In this document: positions 18,804 through 27,169 of the stretch, piece after piece
How the letters are laid out: each line of letters starts with the position of its first letter
Numbering within the stretch: position 1 is the stretch's first letter
Source of the DNA: Aquisphaera insulae
GTDB taxonomy: Bacteria; Planctomycetota; Planctomycetia; Isosphaerales; Isosphaeraceae
NCBI RefSeq assembly: GCF_011064615.1
Contig: NZ_JAALJH010000075.1
Coordinates: 1-47,183 of the forward strand
DNA: 47,183 nt
Direction: 5' to 3'
The notes under the pieces: model-generated
Databases searched by the model: none
Told to the model about the DNA's origin: nothing
What the model saw: only the letters and a program-made list of their open reading frames with translations
Made by a program: the position numbers and the translations under genes

Positions 18804-19104
18804 CTGAGTCTTCCCTCCGGTGAGATCGTCTGGCGATCCGATTCCGGCTCCGACCCGGGCTCTTCCCGGGCGTTCGGACATCCCACGCCACGACCGGACG
18901 GGCGGTGAGGGGATCGTCCCCCGCTGCCCCAGGGCGCGTCCATGCCGTTTCCGTAACTAGTATCGGATCAACACATCGCGCTCATGATCCGGAATAAACC
19001 AATATCGGGGAATTGCCGGATCATGACGAAACGTCCGAGCCAACCAGGATTTCGGGCCTGGGTGGTTGCGTGAGGCGGGGGGACGCTCGGACGGGGAGGT
19101 GCCC
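18804..19104. other. Intergenic region between clpV and the barrel gene
   Basis: No gene is supported here. It contains the promoter region of the barrel gene (minus strand) and the large dyad described separately. Confidence 0.6.
18982..19026. repeat. Perfect 11-bp inverted repeat (dyad) downstream of clpV
   Basis: TCATGATCCGG (18982-18992) is mirrored by CCGGATCATGA (19016-19026). Inside the 23-base loop, CAAT and ATTG can add a short inner stem, leaving AATAAAC as a one-sided bulge. It could be an operator for the barrel gene or the 3' end structure of the clpV transcript; no T run follows. Confidence 0.7.
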
Positions 19105-21801
19105 TCAATCGATCGCGTAGGTGAACGCCCCCTGGTCGTCGACCGAGACGTCGACGCGAGAGATGGTCCGGCCGGTGGCCATGCGGCCGAGGATCTCCTG
19201 CGAGATCTCCGGCAGGAGGGTCCGGGTCAGGATGTGGTCCACATTGCGGGCGCCGGTCTCGACCTCACGGCAGCGGCCGACGATGCTGTCGATGAGCGCG
19301 TCGGAGTAGTTGAACCGGGCGTTGTGGTTCTCGGCCATCCGCCGCGCCACCCGGCCGAGCTGAAGCTTGATGATCTGACGCATGACGTCGTCGGTGATGG
19401 GGTAGAACGGGATCACGATCAGGCGGCCCAGGAAGGCCTGCTTGAAGATCTGGACGCCCCGCTCCGACTTGGCGGCGAGCAGGTCCGGGCGAACGGCCTC
19501 CGCCAGGATCTCCGGCGTGGGGGTCGTGTCCGGGTCCTTGCAGAGCTTGATCAGGGTCTCGGTCCCCACGTTCGAGGTCAGCAGGATCACGGTGTTCTTG
19601 AAGTCGATCTCGCGGCCCTCGCCGTCTTCCAGGGTCCCCTTGTCGAAGACCTGGAAGAAGAGCTCCAGGACGTCCGGGTGGGCCTTTTCGACCTCGTCCA
19701 GCAGCACCACGCTGTAGGGCCGTCGGCGGACGGCTTCGGTCAGCACGCCGCCCTCGCCGTAGCCGACGTAGCCCGGCGGTGAGCCTTTCAGGCTCGAGAC
19801 CGTGTGGGCCTCCTGGTACTCCGACATGTTGATCGTGATCAGGTTCCGCTCGCCGCCGTAGAGCGAGTCGGCCAGGGCCAGGGCGGTCTCGGTCTTGCCG
19901 ACGCCGCTGGAGCCGACGAAGAGGAAGACGCCGATCGGCCGCCGCGGGTCCGTGAGGTTGGCCCGCGCCGTGCGGATCCGCTGGGCGATCGCGTCCAGGG
20001 CGTGCGACTGGCCGATCACGCGCTCGCCCAGCTTCTTGCCGAGGTTCAGCACGGTCTGGATCTCGTTCGCCAGCATCTTGCCGACGGGTATGCCCGTCCA
20101 GCCGGCGATGACCTCGGCGATGGTCTGCGAATCGACCGAGACCTGGAGCAGGGGAGTCTCACCCTGCAATCCCCGGAGCGCGGCGATCTTTTCCTGGAGG
20201 TCGGCCTGCATCGCGGCCAGCTCGGGAGAGGGCTCGAAGGGGGCGTCCTTGCCAGCGTGCTTGGCCCGCTCGTCCTGATCGGCCGCCTCGATCTTCGCGG
20301 CCAGCTCCTGGATCTCCTTGACCCGGGCCTTCTCATCCTCCCAGCGCTTCTCCAGGGCGGCCAGGCGAGAGCGCTCGTCCTCGAGCGACTGCTTCAGCTC
20401 GGCGATCCGGTCCTGGTTGGCGATGCCGGTGGCCCGTTCGCGCTCGAGGATCTCGATCTCCACCTGGAGGTGATCGATCTGGCGGCGGCTGTCCTCTACG
20501 GCCGGCGGGATGGCGTTCTGGCCGATCGCCACCCGGGCACATGCCGTGTCCAGCAGGCTGACCGACTTGTCCGGGAGCTGGCGGGCGGGGATGTACCGAT
20601 GGGAGAGCTTGACGGCGCTGTCCACGGCCTCGTCGAGGATGCGGACCCCGTGGTGCTTCTCGAGGATCTTCGTCAGGCCGCGCATCATCCGGACGGCGAC
20701 GTCCTCCGTCGGCTCCTCGACCTTGACGACCTGGAACCGGCGGGTGAGGGCGGCGTCCTTCTCGAAGTACTTCTTGTATTCGGCCCAGGTCGTGGCGGCG
20801 ATCGTGCGGAGCTCGCCGCGCGCCAGCGCCGGCTTCAGGAGGTTGGCGGCGTCATTCTGCCCGGCGGCCCCCCCCGCGCCGATCATGGTGTGGGCCTCGT
20901 CGATGAAGAGGATGATCGGGACCGGGGACGCCTTCACCTCGGCGATGACCTCCTTGAGGCGGTTCTCGAACTCGCCCTTCACCCCCGCGCCCGCCTGGAG
21001 CAGCCCCAGGTCGAGCGTCCGGAGCACGACGTTCCGGAGCGACGGGGGCACGTCCCCCTCGGCGATCCGCCGGGCCAGGCCCTCGACGACGGCCGTCTTG
21101 CCGACGCCGGCCTCGCCGGTGAGGATCGGATTGTTCTGGCGGCGGCGGATGAGGATGTCCACCATCTGGCGGACCTCCGGCTCGCGGCCGATGACCGGAT
21201 CGATCTGCCCCTTCTTCGCCTTCTCCGTGAGGTTCACCGTGAACTGATCGAGCGACGGCGTCTTCGAGACCGCGCCCGGCTGACCGGCCGGCGTGCCGGC
21301 CGGGGCGGCCACCGCGCCGGCCTCGTCCTCCGGCGAGCCCTGCACCAGGCGGATGAGGTTCGGCTGGAGGAGTTCGGTCTTGATCTTCGCCAGCTCGGGC
21401 GCGGAGTCGCGGGCGAGCCGTCCCAGCTCGTCGTCGTCGAGCAGGGCCAGGAAGAGCACCCCCGAGCGGATCTGACGCGACTGGTACTGGACGGAGGCCA
21501 GCACCCAGGCCGCGCGGAGCCACTGCTCGATCTTGTACGAGAGCGACGGCGTCCGCTGATTGCCCGTCCGCAGCTTGTTGAGGGCATTCGTCAACTCGGC
21601 CGTCAGCCGGGATGGATCCACCTCGAAGTGCTTGAGGATCCTCGTGACGTCGGTGTCCGGCAGCTCGACGAGCTTGAACAGCCAGTGCTCGGGCTCGACG
21701 CTCGGATTGGTCCGCGAGAGGCAGAGGCCCGCCGCGGCCTGGAGCGCGTTGAGGCACGTCTTGTTCAGAGTCTTCACCAGGGCCGACGACTCGACACCCA
21801 T
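19105..21801 (-). CDS. tssH: T6SS sheath-disassembly ATPase TssH/ClpV
   Basis: GAGGAGCG precedes the ATG at 21801, giving 898 residues. The domains are an N-terminal ClpN-type segment (about 10-150, with GLCLSRTNPSVEPEHW typical of ClpV), AAA1 with Walker A GEAGVGKT (K235) and Walker B ILFIDE (D301/E302), a coiled-coil middle domain (about 400-530), AAA2 with GSSGVGKT and VVLLDEVEKAH, and the ClpB D2 C-terminal domain. The N-terminus and linker are those of ClpV rather than ClpB. ClpV extracts TssC from contracted sheaths so the subunits can be reused. It lies about 12 kb away from tssG, separated by the kinase and caspase genes, the lipoprotein and a gene remnant. Confidence 0.94.
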   Translation of the reverse strand: MGVESSALVKTLNKTCLNALQAAAGLCLSRTNPSVEPEHWLFKLVELPDTDVTRILKHFEVDPSRLTAELTNALNKLRTGNQRTPSLSYKIEQWLRAAWVLASVQYQSRQIRSGVLFLALLDDDELGRLARDSAPELAKIKTELLQPNLIRLVQGSPEDEAGAVAAPAGTPAGQPGAVSKTPSLDQFTVNLTEKAKKGQIDPVIGREPEVRQMVDILIRRRQNNPILTGEAGVGKTAVVEGLARRIAEGDVPPSLRNVVLRTLDLGLLQAGAGVKGEFENRLKEVIAEVKASPVPIILFIDEAHTMIGAGGAAGQNDAANLLKPALARGELRTIAATTWAEYKKYFEKDAALTRRFQVVKVEEPTEDVAVRMMRGLTKILEKHHGVRILDEAVDSAVKLSHRYIPARQLPDKSVSLLDTACARVAIGQNAIPPAVEDSRRQIDHLQVEIEILERERATGIANQDRIAELKQSLEDERSRLAALEKRWEDEKARVKEIQELAAKIEAADQDERAKHAGKDAPFEPSPELAAMQADLQEKIAALRGLQGETPLLQVSVDSQTIAEVIAGWTGIPVGKMLANEIQTVLNLGKKLGERVIGQSHALDAIAQRIRTARANLTDPRRPIGVFLFVGSSGVGKTETALALADSLYGGERNLITINMSEYQEAHTVSSLKGSPPGYVGYGEGGVLTEAVRRRPYSVVLLDEVEKAHPDVLELFFQVFDKGTLEDGEGREIDFKNTVILLTSNVGTETLIKLCKDPDTTPTPEILAEAVRPDLLAAKSERGVQIFKQAFLGRLIVIPFYPITDDVMRQIIKLQLGRVARRMAENHNARFNYSDALIDSIVGRCREVETGARNVDHILTRTLLPEISQEILGRMATGRTISRVDVSVDDQGAFTYAID

Positions 21802-21856
21802 CGCGAACGCTCCTCGATGATCCCGGGCGACCTGCCAGTGAACGTGATGCCTGAGG

Positions 21857-21885
21857 ATCGTAGACGGACGGCGCGAGCGATGCAA
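21857..21885 (-). promoter_or_regulatory. Candidate clpV promoter
   Basis: On the minus strand TTGCAT and TACGAT are 17 bases apart, about 55 bases before the clpV ATG. The -35 box is weak (3 of 6). Confidence 0.35.
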
Positions 21886-21960
21886 TCAAGAAGCCGACGA
21901 TGCAGAGGCCGCGACGACCCAATCCCCTGACGTCATATCCGGATTTCGGTCGCGGGACCG

Positions 21961-22185
21961 TCATGCCTTCGCGGGGGAAACCTCGAAGGGTGCGGTCGAG
22001 CGTGAACGCCAGACGCGGACGATGCCCCAGCCGGCTCCGAGCCAGGTGGGCGACTCGGTCGCGAAGACCGGCGGGTGGGCCACCGTGAAGTAGTCGAGGC
22101 AGATCCTCGCGGTGACCTGGTCGTGGAGAATCCCGTAGAGGACCGCCGTGGCGATGCAGACCACCACAACACCCAGTGCTTGCAT
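21961..22185 (-). pseudogene. Truncated small membrane protein, probable gene remnant
   Basis: From the ATG at 22185 the product is 74 residues: a hydrophobic N-terminal segment (MQALGVVVVCIATAVLYGIL), then HDQVTARICLDYFTVAHPP and PTWLGAGWGIV. I recognise this from a longer bacterial membrane protein family in which GWG is followed by a second transmembrane stretch. Here the sequence changes after GWGIV into charged, non-membrane residues and stops. I see no continuation of the family in the next 150 bases in any frame. It may be a decayed gene or a very short variant. It is divergent from the lipoprotein gene and sits 159 bases upstream of clpV. Confidence 0.55.
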
Positions 22186-22324
22186 GAGTCCGACCCCCGA
22201 ATTTGCCCGGATCGTGCGATTTGTATCAAGGGTATCGATTTTTCCGCCGATAAGCAGGGATGTCCGGGCTCTTGCCCCGCGCCCGCGGAGTCGAGCCGGG
22301 CCCGTACTGTAACGGCGGGGACGC

Positions 22325-23590
22325 ATGGTCGAGCGGCGGGGTCGGAGAGGGCGACGAGGCGGATGGGCGCGCGGGCTGATCGTCCTGCTGGCGGCGGCGG
22401 GTGCGTGTGGCTGTCTCGGGCCCAGGGCCGTCAAGTTCAGCCGGCTCCGCTACAACGAGGCCTATCGGGACACGAACGACGAGCAGCTCCTGCTCAACAT
22501 CGTCCGGCTTCGGTACGCCGACTCGCCGGTCTTCATCGACCTGCCCAACATCACCAGCCAGTTCGAGGTCGCCGGCAGCGGGAACTATCAGGGCGGCTAC
22601 GGCCTCCAGTTCCCGGGACGTACCAGTCTCGGTGTCGGGGGAGTGACCGCGCGCGACACCCCCACCCTCAGCTATCACCCCCGCGAGGGTCGCGAGATCG
22701 CCCGCGCCTTGCTGACGCCCCTCTCGGCCGACTTCTTCAGCCTGGTCACACTCGGGGCGAACATCGAGCAGCTCCTGATGCTGACGATCAACGACTTCAA
22801 CGACGTCCGGAACGCCACCCAGGCGACGGTGCTCTCCCCGCGGACCCCGGATGACAACGCCCGGTTCCGCGAGGGTGCCCAACTGCTGGCCTCGCTCATC
22901 GAGCGGGACGCGATGGAGCTGCTCATCGGCACCACCGAGGATGACGAGGACTCCTCGGAGGCGGTCCCGTCCAGCTCGGTCCGCGGGACCGACCTGCTGA
23001 ACGCGGCCAAGGACGGCTATGTCTTCCGCTCTCGCGGCCAGAACAAGGTGACGCTGGTCAAGCGCGAGCGGGGCCTCATCCTCAAGGTGCGCCCGAATTA
23101 CGTCAATTCGCCGGACCTGCGACGGCTGGCGGAAATCTACCGATTCGCGCCCGGCCGCCGGATCTATCAGGTGAAGTCCGAGCTGAGCGCCGACGCCACC
23201 GCGCGCGAGCCGGGCCCGCTCGGTGAGGATGGCGCGACGATTTACATCAACCTCCGGTCCGTCCTCCAGGTCCTGACGTTCCTGTCCAAGGGGGTCTGCG
23301 TGCCGGCGGAGCACGTCGAGTGCGGGATCGCGCCCACGACGCGCGGGCCGGACGGGATGCCGTTCGACTGGACCGTCGTGACCCGCGGTTTCTTCTTCGT
23401 CCATTCGGATCGGCACCGGCCGAAGCGATCCGAGGTGGCCATCCAGTACCGCGGCTACTGGTTCTACATCGCCCCCAACGACGTGAGCTCTCGGGCCTCG
23501 CTGGCGATCCTGGAGATGCTCTTCGCCCTCGAGGAATCCGAGGAGAAGCCGGGTGGGCCGCTCCTGACCCTCCCCGTCGGCGGCGGCTGA
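22325..23590 (+). CDS. Lipoprotein of unknown function in the T6SS-associated island
   Basis: The 421-residue protein begins with a basic stretch, a hydrophobic core (GLIVLLAAAGACGC) and a lipobox-like end at C28 or C30, so it is probably anchored in a membrane as a lipoprotein. The conserved opening RYNEAYRDTNDEQLLLNIVR and the following SPVFIDLPNITSQF occur in a widespread unnamed lipoprotein family. The rest contains FRSRGQNKVTLVKRER and a C-terminal FDWTVVTRGFFFVHS domain. No enzyme motif is visible. It is the first of two rightward genes between clpV and the leftward T6SS operon, and the pseudo-caspase gene follows after 111 bases. TssJ is also a T6SS lipoprotein, but it is much smaller and this protein does not resemble it. 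Confidence 0.72.
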   Translation: MVERRGRRGRRGGWARGLIVLLAAAGACGCLGPRAVKFSRLRYNEAYRDTNDEQLLLNIVRLRYADSPVFIDLPNITSQFEVAGSGNYQGGYGLQFPGRTSLGVGGVTARDTPTLSYHPREGREIARALLTPLSADFFSLVTLGANIEQLLMLTINDFNDVRNATQATVLSPRTPDDNARFREGAQLLASLIERDAMELLIGTTEDDEDSSEAVPSSSVRGTDLLNAAKDGYVFRSRGQNKVTLVKRERGLILKVRPNYVNSPDLRRLAEIYRFAPGRRIYQVKSELSADATAREPGPLGEDGATIYINLRSVLQVLTFLSKGVCVPAEHVECGIAPTTRGPDGMPFDWTVVTRGFFFVHSDRHRPKRSEVAIQYRGYWFYIAPNDVSSRASLAILEMLFALEESEEKPGGPLLTLPVGGG

Positions 23591-23618
23591 GCCGGGTCGT
23601 GTCGGCCTCGATTCTGGA

Positions 23619-23644
23619 CCGGAAGATGTCACAATTCCTTCCGG
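23619..23644 (+). repeat. 7-bp inverted repeat between lipoprotein and pseudo-caspase genes
   Basis: CCGGAAG, 12-base loop, CTTCCGG, located 29 bases after the lipoprotein stop and 58 bases before the next ATG. It could be an operator or a weak terminator; no T run follows. Confidence 0.4.
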
Positions 23645-23701
23645 AACGAGTGAATCTGAGGCATGATAAGGCGATCCGTGTCGACATCCAGGAGCAAGAC
23701 C

Positions 23702-26700
23702 ATGCGCCGCGTCGATCTCGTGCGAAGGTCCTCTCCGCATCCCGGCCGGGGCTCGATCCCTCGAATCGCGGCGATCGGTCTCCTCGGCCTCGGGCTGGCG
23801 GCGGGCGCGGCGGTCGGCCAGGATGAGGTGAGGAACTATCGGAAGCCGGTCCTGGTGGTGGAAACCGGGGGGCATCACGCACGGGTCCGGAGCCTGCTCT
23901 GGCAAGGTGAGGCGACGCTCCTTTCCGGGGGCGAGGACAAGACGGTCAAGGTCTGGGACCTTCAGGACCGGCCTCGGCTGGCCCGGACGCTCCGCCCGAT
24001 GATCTGGCGCGGGGCTGCCGGGACGATCTACGCGATGGCGCTGAGCCGGCCCGATCCCCAGGGCCAGTCCTTCCTGGCCGTGGCCGGGATCGGCGTCGAA
24101 TCGCGCCGCGGCGACATGACGATCTTCCGCTTCCCCGGCTCCGACGGCGGCGGCGAGCCGGGTAGCGGCACGAGGCAATCGACGGGCGAGGTCTTCCGGC
24201 GGCTCATGCCCCCGCCCGAGGGCAACCCCGCGGCACGGGGTCATACCAGGCCGGTGCTCGGCCTGGCCTTCGATCCGGCGGGGCGGACGATGGCCTCGTG
24301 CGCCGCGGACGGCACGGCGATCCTCTGGGATGTGCCGGCCTTCACGCCCCGGGCGGTCCTTGCCGGCCACGAGGGGCAGGTGCGGGCGGTCGCGTTCAGC
24401 CCGGACGGCGGCCGCGTGGCGACGACCGGCGCGGATGGCACGACCCGCCTCTGGGACGCCGCGACGGGAGCCGCCCTGGACCGTTACCCCGCCAATGATC
24501 GGGGACCGTCCGCGATCAACACGCTGGCCTTCGGCCCGTCGTCCATCGTCATCGGCCGCGAGGCCGGAGAGGTCTTCCGATTCGACGCCCGCGGCCTGAC
24601 GCAGTTCCCGATCGGGCAGATTCCGATGCAGGCCGGACGCGGGCCGATCGAGTTCCTCGCGTTCAGTCCGGACGGCACGCGGCTGGCGATCTGCCTCAAG
24701 TCCGACCGGGCCGATCCCATCGATCCGCCCGGGATGGCGTCGGTCGTCGAGATTCGCCAGATGCCGGCAGGAGACCTCCTCCGGAGCTTTCCCGTCCCCG
24801 GCCAGGTCCTCGCCTGCGCCTTCAGCCCGTCGGGGAGACGGCTCGCGTTCGCCGGCGGCCACTCCGCGTCGGTCTTCGTGCACGACATGACCAGGCTTGA
24901 TGCCGCCCCGGCCGAGTTGAAGGGGACGGGCAGTACCCCCTTCGACCTGGCCTTCACCGCGGATAGCCGGACGATCACCTTCGTCCGCGACCGGGGGGGC
25001 CCGAATGCTCCCGCCCAACGGGTCGCATTCGACCTGGCCGGGCGGATCACCCGCCGGCTGGATCCCCGCGAGCCGCTCTCCGGTCCGATCCCGGCCGTGG
25101 AGGGCTGGAGCCTCCGCGGCAACCTCGGGACCTTCGTCCTCGAGGCCGTGAATCAGGACGGCCGCGTGAACCGCCTGATCATGAGCCGGGCCACGGATCG
25201 GAACTGGTGGTGCTCCACCATGATCCCCGCCGGCCCCGGTCATCCCCGGGCGACGGTGGCCGTCGGCTGCGAGGCCGGGGTCGCCGTCTTCGACCTGGCG
25301 ACCGGCGAACGGACGCGGTACTTCGCCGCCCATAGCAGCCCGGTCGTCTCCGTCGTCCCGTCTCCGGACGGGAAGTGGCTGGCGAGCAGCTCCGTCGACC
25401 AGACGATCCAGTTCTATCCGCTGGAGGGCTGCGACGTCCGGCCGGCCCTTGGTGCGACCTTCGTCCCGCGACCCGACGGGACCTGGATGACGACCGAGGT
25501 CCAGCCCCGCGGCTTTGCGGCCGCCTTCGGCCTCCTCCGCGGCGACGTCATCAAGGAAATCGGCGTGCAGCGCCCCCCCGCGCCCGAGGAGATCAGCAAG
25601 CCGGACCAGATCGAGGCGTTCCTCGATCGGGCGAGGCTCGCCGTGCCGTCGCTGGACGTCGTGGCCTTCAAGGTCCGGCGACGGATCCTCCTGCCTCCTC
25701 CCTTCGGGATGGTCGAGGTGGAGATGCCCCAGCGCGGCACCAGCAAGCGGAACTCCGCGGCCCTCTCGCTGATCCTGGGGACGGATCGTGAGTGGGTCTG
25801 CTGGACTCCGCAGGGCTTCTACGATACGTCGATCGCCGGCGACGCGCGCCATCTCGGCTGGCACATCAACCCGGACTATCGGGCGAGCCGGTCGACGGAT
25901 TTCGTCCCGATCGGCACCTATGCCGCGACGATGCTCCAGCCGAGGGTGCTGGAGCAGGTCTGGGGCCTGGGCAGCATCGATCGAGCGGCCGCCGCGCTCG
26001 GCATGCCCGCGGGCCTGCCGACGTTCGACCTGCTGGCGTTCGAGCGGCAGCCGCCCGCGATCGAATTCGCGCCCGTCCGCGGCGGCGTCCGGCTCCCCGC
26101 GCCGGGGATCCTCTGGACGTTGAGCCAGCCCGATCCGAGCGTGGAGGTCCGGATCGCGGCCCCGGCCTGGTCGCAGGTCACGGCGAGGCGGATCATCGTC
26201 GACGGCGAGGCGATCAACCTCCGGCCGCTCGCGGCCCCGGCGACCGTCGTGCAGGAATCGGTCAAGCTTCAGCTCCAGCCGCGGCGGCGGGTCAGGCTGG
26301 CGGTCGAGGCGACCAGCGTCGATCGGACGCGGCGGTCCGACTGGGTGGACATGATCTACCTGCCTCCCCCAGTCCCGCCGCCGGCCCCGCCCCGCCCGAA
26401 GCCGGGCCGGCTCGTCGTCCTGGCGGTCGGGAATGGGCTCACGAGGAACCCGGACCTCCTCCCCGCCGTCCCGTTTGCGGACTCGGACGCCGTGACCATG
26501 GCCGGGGCGATCTCCGGTCATCTCGTCACCCGGGATGGCGATCCGTGCGACCGCGGACGACCGGAGGACTCGATCATCCTGGCGGGAGCCGATGCGGATT
26601 CCCGGCGGGTCAACCAGTCGCTCCGGGGGCTCTTTCAACGGATCAACGCCAAGCAGCTACGCCGTGAAGACGTCATCGCCGTGGTGATCGCCTCCCACGT

Positions 26701-27169
26701 CCTGAGCTTCGGCAACGAAACGCACGTCGCCGTCGCGGATAGCGCCCTCAACGGCGGCGGAGCGATCCAGCCCTCCATCCCCGCGACCGAGATCTCCGAC
26801 ATCCTGGGCCGGTTGAGCGACTACGGCTGCCGGGTCCTGGTCTTCGTGGACGGCGTCCATCAGCTCCCCGAGGGGGCGCCCCGATCGGACGTGAAGGCCT
26901 GGATCCGCGACCTCCGCGAGAATCGCGGCGTCATCTGCTTCGTGGCCTCCAAGGAGGGCCCCAGCGACACCAGCCGGCTGTCCGGGCAGGGCGTCTTCGC
27001 GCAGGGGGTCGTCGCCGGCCTCCAGGGCGTGGGCAATGCGTCCTACTCGCTCGAGGATTTCCGGCTTCGCCTCGTGCAGCAGGTCAGGGACCTGAGCGAG
27101 CGCGTCCAGGAAGCCGACGGATTCTATCCCGACTCCGTCGACCCGCAGGACGTCCTCGGCAAGCCTTAA
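23702..27169 (+). CDS. Exported WD40-caspase-like protein with inactive protease domain
   Basis: I set the start at 23702 because AGGAG precedes it; an ATG at 23663 is in frame but has no ribosome site. The 1155-residue protein has a long signal peptide (hydrophobic part about 21-38, cut near VGQDE). WD40 repeats follow over about residues 50-600 (HHARVRSLLW, LSGGEDKTVKVWDL, GHTRPVLGLAFDPAG, GHEGQVRAVAFSPDG), then the FYDTSIAGDARHLGWHIN box usual in WD40-caspase proteins, and a C14-type caspase fold (about 900-1150). The catalytic His is kept (H999 in IASHVLSFG), but the Cys site reads VDGVH, with V1052 in place of Cys. It is therefore predicted to bind but not cleave. It is convergent with the active caspase gene, the two stops overlapping by four bases. 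Confidence 0.85.
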   Translation: MRRVDLVRRSSPHPGRGSIPRIAAIGLLGLGLAAGAAVGQDEVRNYRKPVLVVETGGHHARVRSLLWQGEATLLSGGEDKTVKVWDLQDRPRLARTLRPMIWRGAAGTIYAMALSRPDPQGQSFLAVAGIGVESRRGDMTIFRFPGSDGGGEPGSGTRQSTGEVFRRLMPPPEGNPAARGHTRPVLGLAFDPAGRTMASCAADGTAILWDVPAFTPRAVLAGHEGQVRAVAFSPDGGRVATTGADGTTRLWDAATGAALDRYPANDRGPSAINTLAFGPSSIVIGREAGEVFRFDARGLTQFPIGQIPMQAGRGPIEFLAFSPDGTRLAICLKSDRADPIDPPGMASVVEIRQMPAGDLLRSFPVPGQVLACAFSPSGRRLAFAGGHSASVFVHDMTRLDAAPAELKGTGSTPFDLAFTADSRTITFVRDRGGPNAPAQRVAFDLAGRITRRLDPREPLSGPIPAVEGWSLRGNLGTFVLEAVNQDGRVNRLIMSRATDRNWWCSTMIPAGPGHPRATVAVGCEAGVAVFDLATGERTRYFAAHSSPVVSVVPSPDGKWLASSSVDQTIQFYPLEGCDVRPALGATFVPRPDGTWMTTEVQPRGFAAAFGLLRGDVIKEIGVQRPPAPEEISKPDQIEAFLDRARLAVPSLDVVAFKVRRRILLPPPFGMVEVEMPQRGTSKRNSAALSLILGTDREWVCWTPQGFYDTSIAGDARHLGWHINPDYRASRSTDFVPIGTYAATMLQPRVLEQVWGLGSIDRAAAALGMPAGLPTFDLLAFERQPPAIEFAPVRGGVRLPAPGILWTLSQPDPSVEVRIAAPAWSQVTARRIIVDGEAINLRPLAAPATVVQESVKLQLQPRRRVRLAVEATSVDRTRRSDWVDMIYLPPPVPPPAPPRPKPGRLVVLAVGNGLTRNPDLLPAVPFADSDAVTMAGAISGHLVTRDGDPCDRGRPEDSIILAGADADSRRVNQSLRGLFQRINAKQLRREDVIAVVIASHVLSFGNETHVAVADSALNGGGAIQPSIPATEISDILGRLSDYGCRVLVFVDGVHQLPEGAPRSDVKAWIRDLRENRGVICFVASKEGPSDTSRLSGQGVFAQGVVAGLQGVGNASYSLEDFRLRLVQQVRDLSERVQEADGFYPDSVDPQDVLGKP

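Noticed and set aside
22226..26638. 1470-codon minus-strand frame
   Set aside because: Antisense to the lipoprotein and pseudo-caspase genes, which have family motifs; the frame is open because of GC bias.
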